DNA from: JASFYU01 sp045046905
GTDB taxonomy: Bacteria; Bacteroidota; Bacteroidia; Flavobacteriales; Flavobacteriaceae
DNA: 27,458 nt
Direction of reading: 5' to 3'
NCBI GenBank assembly: GCA_045046905.1
Contig: JASFYU010000187.1
Span: 1 to 27,458 of the forward strand
The translations under genes and the position numbers were made by a program. Below, piece after piece: positions 17,757-24,492 of the stretch (position 1 is the stretch's first letter; every line of letters begins with the position of its first letter). Under the pieces are notes generated by a model. The model had not been told where the DNA came from and searched no databases. It worked only from the letters and a program-made list of their open reading frames with translations.

Positions 17757-18509
17757 TTATATGATTTTTTTGATTACTCTTAGTTTGTGTGTGTAGTTCC
17801 CGATTTTAGTATTGAAAATTCCTGTATGATCCAAACGATCCATTCTCACTTTTCCGTAGGCATGAATGATATAATTGTCCTCCATGATGATGCCTACATG
17901 GTCGATTACGCCTTCTTTATTGTCAAAAAAAGCTAAATCACCGGCCTCGCTTTCCTCTATAAAGCTTAAGGCCTCACCTTGAGCCGCCTGCTCAGATGCG
18001 AAGCGGAAAAGCTTGTATCCGTTTATTTTGTATACCATCTGCGTAAATCCTGAACAATCGAGACCAAAGGGGCTCTTGCCTCCTGAGAGGTAAGGTGCAT
18101 TCAGGTACAACATGGCGATTTTTAATAAATTCGATTTCTCTTGTTGTAAGCCTATTGAATGGCCCTCATATGAATTTGGTAAAATACAGCTGTTGCTTAT
18201 GGTAGAACCAAGAACAATAGGAATCAAGTTGTTTTTTCCTGTATCAACAAAAGAGACGAGATCCGAGGCGTAATTTATACTTTTGCCAAGCTCAATACCT
18301 ACATAGTCCTCTTTCTCGATAATCGTAATTTGTAGGTTGCTTACCCACCCTTCACAGCCGTCAAAGGCAAGTCGAACCTTGCTCCATGACTTTCTGTTCT
18401 CTATTATTTTAAAGTGTTCCCCGTACAATAACTGGGAAATCATTTCTGCGCTATTGTCAGCAATTGATCGAAGAGGAACAATGCTAAGATGGCAAATACC
18501 GTATTGCAT
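17757..18509 (-). CDS. NlpC/P60 (C40) peptidase with N-terminal SH3-like domain
   Basis: The 250-residue protein has an SH3b-like N-terminal half (MQYGICHLSIVPLRS start, GCEGWVSNLQ near 51-60) and a C-terminal NlpC/P60 papain-like domain. Catalytic Cys152 is in FGLDCSGF, His204 in IDHVGIIM and a third polar residue, probably His216, in IIHAYGK. The layout resembles YkfC/dipeptidyl-peptidase VI enzymes that cut gamma-D-Glu-diamino acid bonds in peptidoglycan fragments. There is no signal peptide, which fits cytoplasmic turnover of murein peptides rather than wall cleavage. It starts 22 bases after the thiolase stop and is likely co-transcribed with it. Confidence 0.9.
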   Translation of the reverse strand: MQYGICHLSIVPLRSIADNSAEMISQLLYGEHFKIIENRKSWSKVRLAFDGCEGWVSNLQITIIEKEDYVGIELGKSINYASDLVSFVDTGKNNLIPIVLGSTISNSCILPNSYEGHSIGLQQEKSNLLKIAMLYLNAPYLSGGKSPFGLDCSGFTQMVYKINGYKLFRFASEQAAQGEALSFIEESEAGDLAFFDNKEGVIDHVGIIMEDNYIIHAYGKVRMDRLDHTGIFNTKIGNYTHKLRVIKKII

Positions 18510-18531
18510 AGACTTGCGTTGCGAGGGCTAA

Positions 18532-19707
18532 TTAATTTCTTTCCAATATAATTGCTGAAGCGCCACCTCCACCATTGCATATAGCTGCGGCACCAATTTT
18601 TGAATTGTTCTGTTCTAAAACATTAAGAAGTGTTACAATAATCCGTGCTCCCGAGCAGCCTAATGGATGCCCTAATGATACCGCTCCTCCATTAACATTT
18701 ACTTTTTCATCTGATAGGCCTAGCAATTTCATATTTGCAAGCCCCACGACGGCAAAGGCCTCATTGAACTCGAAAAAATCAACTCTTTCAATTGCAATAC
18801 CCGCCTTGTCCAAGGCCTTTGGTAGTGCTTTTGAAGGCGCGGTGGTGAACCATTTGGGTTCCTGAGCAGCGTCGGCATAGCCTTTTATGGTAGCCAGAGG
18901 TTTAAGTCTTAACTCTTTAGCCCTGTCTGCGTTCATCAAAATTAAGGCTGCCGCACCATCATTGATAGTTGATGCATTGGCTGCAGTCACGGTGCCGTCT
19001 TTTGAAAAGGCGGGACGTAGGCCAGGGATTTTTTCAAGTTTTACATTTTTGTATTCCTCATCCTGATCGACAATAAGAGGTTCTCCTCTTCGTTGTGGAA
19101 CTTCGACCGAAACTATTTCATTTTTGAACTTAGCTGCCTCCCACGCTTTGGCGGATCGAGTATAAGACTGTACGGCATATTTATCTTGGTCCTCACGGCT
19201 GAATTGGTGGTCAAGGGCGCAGGCATCTGCACAAACCCCCATTGCATTTTGATCGTAAGCGTCTACTAATCCGTCTTTTTGCATTCCGTCGATTAAGGAG
19301 GTCGCGCCAAATTTTACACCAGTTCTCATGTGAACATAATGAGGTACAAGGCTCATATTCTCCATTCCGCCGGCAACAGCTATAGATATATCGCCTAGGG
19401 CGATTGCCTGAGCGGCCTGCATAACGGCTTTCATTCCTGATGCGCACACCTTGTTTATAGTCGTGCACGGCACGCTATTGGGGATGCCTGCTAAAATACT
19501 GGCCTGCCTTGCAGGAGCTTGCCCAGTGCCAGCTTGTAGAACGTTGCCCATAAGAACTTCATCGATTAAGGCGGCGTCGAGACCAATTTTATTCAGGGCC
19601 CCTTTTATGGCCACCGAACCGAGCTTGGTCGCTGGTATTGTAGATAGGGATCCCATGAAACTTCCAATAGGTGTCCTTACCGCAGATACTATTACTACAT
19701 CGTTCAT
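18532..19707 (-). CDS. Acetyl-CoA C-acetyltransferase (thiolase II type)
   Basis: The 391-residue protein has all thiolase signatures. The acyl-carrying Cys88 is in NKVCASGMKAV. The GHPLGCSGAR block carries His347, and Cys377 lies in CNGGGGASAI near the end. It condenses two acetyl-CoA to acetoacetyl-CoA or runs in reverse in degradation of fatty or amino acids; the sequence does not decide the direction in vivo. Length is typical for AtoB/PhaA-like enzymes. The gene is transcribed leftward ahead of the peptidase gene and diverges from the HD phosphohydrolase gene. Confidence 0.95.
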   Translation of the reverse strand: MNDVVIVSAVRTPIGSFMGSLSTIPATKLGSVAIKGALNKIGLDAALIDEVLMGNVLQAGTGQAPARQASILAGIPNSVPCTTINKVCASGMKAVMQAAQAIALGDISIAVAGGMENMSLVPHYVHMRTGVKFGATSLIDGMQKDGLVDAYDQNAMGVCADACALDHQFSREDQDKYAVQSYTRSAKAWEAAKFKNEIVSVEVPQRRGEPLIVDQDEEYKNVKLEKIPGLRPAFSKDGTVTAANASTINDGAAALILMNADRAKELRLKPLATIKGYADAAQEPKWFTTAPSKALPKALDKAGIAIERVDFFEFNEAFAVVGLANMKLLGLSDEKVNVNGGAVSLGHPLGCSGARIIVTLLNVLEQNNSKIGAAAICNGGGGASAIILERN

Positions 19708-19801
19708 AAAGGAAGTGTCTTTTGTTACTGCGAAATTAATAAATTAATGTACAAAGAAAATGCTAAAGCCTTTAAAAGGCCTTTTTAAGCTTATATTTTT
19801 C

Positions 19802-19809
19802 TATTTTTG
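19802..19809 (+). promoter_or_regulatory. Candidate -7 box of the PgpH-like gene
   Basis: TATTTTTG is an exact TAnnTTTG match, 19 bases before the ATG at 19829, which implies a very short untranslated leader. The -33 region has only a TTTT at 16 bases spacing. Confidence 0.4.
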
Positions 19810-19828
19810 AATATAGATACCTTTTAGT

Positions 19829-21877
19829 ATGCGAAATTTCTTGGATAAGCTATTTAAAAACCAATCCCTCATATATAAATACTTTCTCTATATCATATCA
19901 ATATGTTGTATTGTATTCTTCTTTCCTAAGGGAGGTAAATTCAAGTATGAGTTTCAGAAAGGAAAACCTTGGCAGTATGAAAATTTGTATGCACCCTTCG
20001 ATTTTTCCATAAAAAAGAGTGGTGCCGAAATTTCAAGAGAGCAGCAAGCCGTTAAAGACAGTCAATTACATTACTATCGCTATGACAATGAGATTGTAGC
20101 AAGTATTTATACCGATTTTGCAGATAAGTTCTTATTGAGTTTTGATCAAAATAAGTTTAATGACAATCAGCGAACTACCTTAGAAAAGGCAGGAAGAGAT
20201 ATTTTAGACGAAATTTATAGAAATGGCATTCTCAAAAGTACGGCACAAAATCGTACGCAAAAACCAATTTATTTGGTGAAGAGAAATGAGGCGGAACAGA
20301 TTAATCCTGACGAACTTTATCGTCTACAGGATGTTCATGGTTTGGTTGAGAACATGCTAAAGGAAAAGAGGCTTAGCAGTTTTGGCAGCAGCTATCAGAA
20401 TTTATTCTTCGATTTGATAAAACCAAATGTGTTCTACGACCAGAGCATTTCTCAAAAAGCTATAAATGAAGAGCTCTCGAAAATATCAAATACAAGAGGT
20501 ACCGTTGATGAGGGTAAGCTTATAGTTGTTAGAGGAGAGGTGGTAGAGACAGAGAATCTTAAGGTATTGAACTCCTTAAAAGAAGAATACGAATCTGAAC
20601 TTTGGACTGCAAATAATTATTATTTTATTCTTTTCGGATATACAGTACTTGTGGCACTGGTATTGGTAATGCTATTTCTTTTTTTAAAGAAATACCGGCG
20701 CTATATTTTTGATAACAATACCCGAGTAACTTTTATAGTTTTCAACATTTTGCTAATGGTATTTGTCACCACAATTGTGGTGAAATATGATGAGACCTAT
20801 GTCTTTGTAGTGCCATTGTGTATTCTTCCCCTTATTCTCAAAACATTTTTTGATGCTCGACTTGGGCTGTTTGTTCATGTACTTACGGTTTTAATTCTTG
20901 GTTTCGTGGTGCCCAATAGTTTTGAGTATATTTTTCTGCAGATAATTGCGGGTATTATCACTGTTCTAACGGTATCGGAATTATACAAAAGGGCCAACTT
21001 ATTTATATCTGTTGGTCAGATTACCTTGATCTATGTGTTGGGTTATTTGGCTTTTCATATTATACATGAAGGTAATTTAAATAATATAGCGTGGTTCACT
21101 CTTGGGCTGTTTCTGTTGAACGGTATGATTACCCTTTTCGTACAGCCGTTGATTTATATTTATGAAAAGGCATTCGGTTTAGTCTCAGACGTATCTTTGC
21201 TAGAGCTTTCCGATACCAATTCTAAGCTATTAAAAGAGCTTTCGAATAAGGCTCCGGGCACATTTCATCATTCATTACAGGTAGCGAACTTGGCAGAAGC
21301 GGCGGCAAATGAGATTGGCGCAAACGCAATGTTGGTACGCGTTGGGGCATTGTATCACGATATTGGGAAAATGGGTAACCCTACCTATTTTACCGAGAAC
21401 CAAATTACTAATGTTAATCCGCATGATGAATTATTACCAAAGGACAGCGCGAAAATAATCATCGATCATGTAATAGAAGGGATAGAGATTGCGAGAAAAA
21501 ATAACTTGCCTGATAGAGTAATCGATTTTATAAGAACGCATCACGGTACAACATTGGTGTTTTATTTTTATAAAAAACAGCAAGAACTGGAAACAGAGGT
21601 AAATGAAAAAGATTTTAAATACCCAGGTCCGATACCTTTTTCAAAGGAAACGGCCATTTTGATGATGGCAGATTCTGTAGAAGCAGCCTCTAAAAGCCTT
21701 AAAAACCCAACTTTTATCATTATTGACCAGTTTGTGGATAAAATCATAGCAGGCCAGATGAGTGCCAATCAATTTCTCAATGCCGATATTACTTTTAAAG
21801 AAATAGAGACAATCAAAAAAATATTCAAACAGAAGTTGACCAATATTTATCATTTGAGGATAGAATATCCTGAATAG
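19829..21877 (+). CDS. Membrane HD phosphohydrolase of the PgpH/YqfF type (c-di-AMP phosphodiesterase-like)
   Basis: The 682-residue protein has an N-terminal membrane anchor (about 15-34), a long extracytoplasmic domain (about 40-260), a cluster of about seven membrane helices (265-450, starting YYFILFGYTVLVALVLVMLF) and a cytoplasmic HD domain. The metal-binding residues lie in GTFHHSLQVANLAE (near 477), LYHDIGKMGNP (near 509) and IRTHHGTT (near 568). This is the 7TMR-HD architecture of Listeria PgpH, which hydrolyses cyclic di-AMP to pApA. Function is transferred from that family; no cyclase is in the window. It is not linked to neighbouring genes. Confidence 0.9.
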   Translation: MRNFLDKLFKNQSLIYKYFLYIISICCIVFFFPKGGKFKYEFQKGKPWQYENLYAPFDFSIKKSGAEISREQQAVKDSQLHYYRYDNEIVASIYTDFADKFLLSFDQNKFNDNQRTTLEKAGRDILDEIYRNGILKSTAQNRTQKPIYLVKRNEAEQINPDELYRLQDVHGLVENMLKEKRLSSFGSSYQNLFFDLIKPNVFYDQSISQKAINEELSKISNTRGTVDEGKLIVVRGEVVETENLKVLNSLKEEYESELWTANNYYFILFGYTVLVALVLVMLFLFLKKYRRYIFDNNTRVTFIVFNILLMVFVTTIVVKYDETYVFVVPLCILPLILKTFFDARLGLFVHVLTVLILGFVVPNSFEYIFLQIIAGIITVLTVSELYKRANLFISVGQITLIYVLGYLAFHIIHEGNLNNIAWFTLGLFLLNGMITLFVQPLIYIYEKAFGLVSDVSLLELSDTNSKLLKELSNKAPGTFHHSLQVANLAEAAANEIGANAMLVRVGALYHDIGKMGNPTYFTENQITNVNPHDELLPKDSAKIIIDHVIEGIEIARKNNLPDRVIDFIRTHHGTTLVFYFYKKQQELETEVNEKDFKYPGPIPFSKETAILMMADSVEAASKSLKNPTFIIIDQFVDKIIAGQMSANQFLNADITFKEIETIKKIFKQKLTNIYHLRIEYPE

Positions 21878-21973
21878 CAATTATCTAGATGATCCAAGAC
21901 GTTTCTCTTTGGTGCTAATATAAAAGGAGGTGCTTTATACAGTTGTTTTTGATATAAATAAATCAACAAATAC

Positions 21974-22005
21974 TTGTTTTATAGCACGGGAAAAATGTAC
22001 ATTTG
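21974..22005 (+). promoter_or_regulatory. Promoter of tRNA-Ser
   Basis: TTG (21974-21976) and TACATTTG (21998-22005, exact TAnnTTTG) are 21 bases apart. The tRNA-Ser 5' end follows 36 bases downstream. The same transcript may read on into tRNA-Pro. Confidence 0.6.
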
Positions 22006-22040
22006 CAACCGCTTAACAATAAAGTTCATTGAAAATAATA

Positions 22041-22128
22041 GGAGAGGTGCCTGAGTGGCCGAAAGGAACGGTTTGCTAAATCGTCGTACCCCAAAAGGGT
22101 ACCCAGGGTTCGAATCCCTGTCTCTCCG
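22041..22128 (+). tRNA. tRNA-Ser(GCU)
   Basis: An 88-base class II tRNA. The acceptor stem is GGAGAGG with TCTCTCC, and G is the discriminator. The anticodon loop TTGCTAA (anticodon GCT at 22075-22077) is closed by the pair of arms 22068-22072 and 22080-22084. A long variable arm GTACCCC-AAAA-GGGTAC is typical of serine tRNAs, and the T-loop is GTTCGAATC. CCA is not encoded. Confidence 0.95.
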
Positions 22129-22178
22129 CTAGAGTTTGCGTGAGACAGATGTTTTGCTAGATAATCGCGCTAAAACGT

Positions 22179-22234
22179 GGTTATCGCGCCGCGTTTATGA
22201 CGTGGAGGTCGTCACGCTTGAGGCGTGACCACCA
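22179..22234 (+). repeat. tRNA-Pro-derived fragment with strong hairpin
   Basis: Bases 22179-22196 are identical over 18 positions to tRNA-Pro (22285-22302), and the match continues with 12 of 15 bases to 22211. It covers the D-arm end, the anticodon arm and the start of the variable region. The anticodon loop is changed to TTTATGA. The T-arm is replaced by a longer hairpin (GTCACGC-TTGAG-GCGTGAC, 22211-22229). No 5' acceptor half is present, so it cannot be a working tRNA. It is probably a remnant of a duplicated tRNA-Pro or of an older integration event. Confidence 0.6.
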
Positions 22235-22266
22235 CAAGAAATTACTGATAGTATAGATAACCATAT

Positions 22267-22341
22267 CGGGGTGTAGCGTAGCCCGGTTATCGCGCCGCGT
22301 TTGGGACGCGGAGGTCGCAGGTTCGAATCCTGCCACCCCGA
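22267..22341 (+). tRNA. tRNA-Pro(UGG)
   Basis: A 75-base cloverleaf. The acceptor is CGGGGTG with CACCCCG, and A is the discriminator. The anticodon stem CCGCG / CGCGG encloses TTTGGGA with anticodon TGG at 22302-22304. The T-arm is GCAGG-TTCGAAT-CCTGC. CCA is not encoded. Its 3' end is the attachment site of the element to the right. Confidence 0.95.
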
Positions 22342-22342
22342 C
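22319..22342. repeat. attL: left attachment repeat inside tRNA-Pro
   Basis: The 24 bases from the T-stem to one base past the discriminator recur at 27435-27458 with one mismatch (C at 22334, A at 27450). The integrase gene begins 225 bases to the right and reads away from the tRNA, the usual arrangement for tRNA-targeting elements. Confidence 0.8.
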
Positions 22343-22384
22343 GAAAAGGTGTTTTGTTATAACAAACAAACTCTTAAATTATTG

Positions 22385-22419
22385 AAAACCAACAAATTAT
22401 ATATTTGTTGGTTTTTTTT
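22385..22419 (+). terminator. Terminator downstream of tRNA-Pro
   Basis: A 13-bp perfect stem (22385-22397 with 22403-22415, core CCAACAAAT / ATTTGTTGG) with a five-base loop runs into eight T residues. It would end tRNA transcription before the integrase. Its A-rich left arm means it could also work on the opposite strand. Confidence 0.75.
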
Positions 22420-22440
22420 ATACCCAATTGATACCCTTTA

Positions 22441-22462
22441 AGGACACCTATCAAGGTGTCCT
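22441..22462. repeat. 8-bp hairpin between tRNA-Pro and the integrase gene
   Basis: AGGACACC and GGTGTCCT flank a TATCAA loop, followed by ATTTTCTT. A direct repeat TACCC lies just before it (near 22422 and 22433). It could be a second terminator or part of the recombinase binding region. Confidence 0.5.
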
Positions 22463-22488
22463 ATTTTCTTAAGCTTGGATTTATTATA

Positions 22489-22517
22489 TTGCATATAAAT
22501 ACCTGCAATTACCTTTC
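22489..22517 (+). promoter_or_regulatory. Candidate promoter of the integrase gene
   Basis: TTG (22489-22491), 18 bases, then TACCTTTC (22510-22517): seven of eight matches to TAnnTTTG. The transcript would begin a few bases before the hairpin at 22530-22564. Confidence 0.45.
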
Positions 22518-22529
22518 GTAGTGATTAGG

Positions 22530-22564
22530 CTTTCGTTTAACGGATTGTTCCATTTAAACGAAAG
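22530..22564 (+). promoter_or_regulatory. Hairpin occupying the integrase 5' leader
   Basis: CTTTCGTTTAA (22530-22540) and TTAAACGAAAG (22554-22564) are perfect 11-bp inverted repeats around a 13-base loop, ending two bases before the integrase ATG. On RNA it would cover the ribosome loading site; on DNA it could be a binding site for a dimeric regulator or for the recombinase. Confidence 0.55.
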
Positions 22565-22566
22565 AG

Positions 22567-23433
22567 ATGAAAACCTCAAAAACATTCGGTGTCCATTTTT
22601 GGCTTAAAAAGACAGCCATAAGGGGAAACAACAAAATTCCAATTTATGCACGTGTAACCGTGGATGGACTTCATGCGGACATAAGTCTCAAAAGAGCTAC
22701 TACGGAAACAGATTGGTGTATTAAATCAGGAAGATTAAATCCTAGGTTAACATCATCGAAAAACACCAATAGCTATTTAGATGATGTGTATGCAAAATTG
22801 TTGAATTGCCACAAGCAATTGCATTTTGAAAATGCACTTATTACTGCACAGGCTATCAAACTACGTTATCTAGGTAAGGACAAGACGGTAGAGACCTTAA
22901 AGGAATTGATTCAATATCATACAGACAATGAACTGGCCAAATTAGAATCCGGTACGGCGAAGAATTACACAGCTACGGAAAAGTACCTCTGCCGATTTAT
23001 AAAGGATAGGTTCAAGGTTACCGATATTCAATTGGCCATGTTGGACTATGCCTTCATTGTTGAATTTGACAATTATCTCAGGAAATGTAAACCATTACAG
23101 GCCTCACGACCATTGAAAAACAATGGTATTATGAAACATATGGAGCGTTTCCAAAAAATGATGAACATAGCCACTAGATTTGGGTGGATTAAACTTAATC
23201 CATTTGGGTTATACAAATTGAAGTTTGACGAATACGATAGTGATTTTTTAGATGCCTCTGAAATTAGAACTTTGGAGCTTCTAGAAATATCAGATCCAGG
23301 ATTATTATTGGTAAGGGATATTTTTATTTTCTCATGTTATACAGGTCTTAGCTATATTGAAGCAAAACTACTTAAATGTGGTGATATAGTATAGGGGGTG
23401 GATGGCAACCCCTTAATCTTGGAAAACCGAAGT
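22567..23433 (+). pseudogene. Tyrosine recombinase (integrase), broken by a stop codon and truncated
   Basis: The intact frame gives 275 residues and ends at TAG (23392-23394). It has the Bacteroidota integrase layout: an N-terminal arm-binding domain (about 1-90, with IPIYARVTVDGLHADISL), a SAM-like core-binding domain (about 100-215) and the first part of the catalytic domain (FSCYTGLSYIEAKLLKCGDI, 252-271). After the TAG the same frame continues GVDGNPLILENR, the segment expected next in this family, and then resemblance stops. Full-length relatives have about 400 residues; the His-x-x-Arg box and the catalytic Tyr are missing. So it should be inactive. It lies next to attL and is the likely former driver of the element. 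The annotated end marks where family resemblance fades. Confidence 0.8.
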
Positions 23434-23547
23434 CATATAAGCCTCTTTCCCGAGACCTTTTTTAAACACATTGGTGCTGTGCCCATACTTTTTCGCTTTT
23501 TTATGCATTAAAAAACCAGTTCCGATATATAAACGGGTATTACCCAT
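23413..23547 (-). CDS. Small open frame of unknown meaning
   Basis: A minus-strand ATG at 23547 opens 44 codons (start MGNTRLYIGTGFLMHKKAKK, end SVFQD), and the frame is open upstream to 23595. The lysine-rich, aromatic composition reads like protein, perhaps a remnant of a larger gene, but I recognise no family. It overlaps the tail of the integrase pseudogene on the other strand, so one of the two readings is decayed or chance. Confidence 0.2.
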   Translation of the reverse strand: MGNTRLYIGTGFLMHKKAKKYGHSTNVFKKGLGKEAYMTSVFQD

Positions 23548-23739
23548 TATAAATCCTTTTACTTTTTCTTCAATTACAAAGAACCAAAAGGGTTTTGAGA
23601 TTTAATTTAGTGAGTTCATGAATTCACTAAATCTAATGTTCCCAAGTTTGATGTTTACATAGGATTAGTATGTCATCAACTTCCCGAGACGACTGTATTT
23701 TCTAGGTTTTTTGGACTTTTCTTCCTATACTAAGAGTAT
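23434..23739. other. Gene-poor stretch between the two recombinase remnants
   Basis: About 300 bases of AT-rich DNA. It contains the start of the unassigned minus-strand frame, the sequence TTTAGTGAGTTCATGAATTC-ACTAAA (inverted repeat TTTAGTGAatTCACTAAA-like, near 23608-23631), and the upstream region of the serine recombinase remnant. Nothing else is supported. Confidence 0.4.
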
Positions 23740-24059
23740 ATGAAAGACAATATCAATATTAGGAAAGAATTGAAAACTATACGCTACAACCGTGTTAGTT
23801 CATTATCACAGAATTTGGATAGACAACAAAAAAACAATGCTGATTACACTTATGTATTTGAAGACACTTGTAGTGGTACAATAACCGAAAACCACGTGGA
23901 AAGGAGTCCACTATCAACTTTATTCAGAAGTATAAACGTCCAATAGAGTTATTGGAACAAGGGTATAAAGGATCTCATGTCTGTAAGATTTGTAATCTCA
24001 ATAAAAACACGGTAACGAAGATCAAGAAATTCATTCAACCTCAACTTCAAGAAATTTGA
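23740..24059 (+). pseudogene. Serine recombinase (resolvase), frameshifted and lacking its centre
   Basis: The first frame (ATG at 23740) gives the resolvase N-terminus: IRYNRVSSLSQNLDRQ (family pattern YxRVSSxxQNxxRQ, catalytic Ser in VSS) followed by VFEDTCSGTITEN. A different frame (about 23898-24059, ending TGA) then gives GKESTINFIQKYKRPIELLE and a helix-turn-helix-like tail with NKNTVTKIKKFI, as at the C-terminus of small Bacteroidota resolvases. The expected middle of about 100 residues, with the rest of the catalytic core, is absent. A frame change plus an internal deletion makes this a pseudogene. Confidence 0.7.
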
Positions 24060-24492
24060 AAAGGAATAAAATGAAGAAGAAGAAAGCTGATGTCCTTTAA
24101 AACGTTCGTTTTGAAGGACAGATAATTTCTGGCATAATAGTGCTAAACCTAACAAATACTACTATAAACATAATCCTATTCATTACGCTATATAACATCG
24201 GAATATTTTCAAAACCCTTCTTCGAAAGTGGTATTTTAATTGAAATAAACATACCTAATGATATTACTAATATCAAGACTTAAAGTTACACCACTACAAA
24301 CGGTGTTTACACAACATATTTATTTAGTCCCGAGGGTATTATGTTAACTTCGTATTTGAAAATTAGACGGTTAGATATTGTATCATATTTTGTCCCTAAA
24401 AAACCTGCTTTATTAAAAATCATATATTACATAACGCTTTTTTCGCGGTAAAAGAACTTTGCAAGAGCTCTTATAGGATATTTCTTTTCATT
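24060..24492. other. 433-base gap upstream of the exported modular protein
   Basis: It holds the hairpin at 24091-24120 and AT-rich DNA with many stop codons. A GTG-started 47-codon frame (24140-24283) lacks support. The last 93 bases (24400-24492) are open in the frame of the downstream gene and encode its probable signal peptide (see that entry). No good TAnnTTTG promoter was found. Confidence 0.5.
24091..24120. terminator. 14-bp hairpin after the resolvase remnant
   Basis: TGTCCTTTAAAACG (24091-24104) pairs along its whole length with CGTTTTGAAGGACA (24107-24120), with one G-U pair and a two-base loop. No T-run follows. It lies 32 bases after the resolvase remnant stop and may be its transcription end or an element-specific structure. 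Confidence 0.4.

Noticed and set aside
22181..22369. A 62-codon minus-strand frame across the tRNA-Pro region (contains VAGFEPATSASQTRR)
   Set aside because: It is the antisense translation of the tRNA-Pro gene and its fragment, a well-known false gene call.
23949..24155. A 68-codon minus-strand frame opposite the resolvase remnant
   Set aside because: It is antisense to the recognisable resolvase C-terminus and to the hairpin at 24091-24120, and has no family features.
24140..24283. A GTG-started 47-codon frame with a hydrophobic stretch
   Set aside because: It is short and AT-rich, with no promoter or recognisable motif; it fits chance in decayed DNA.
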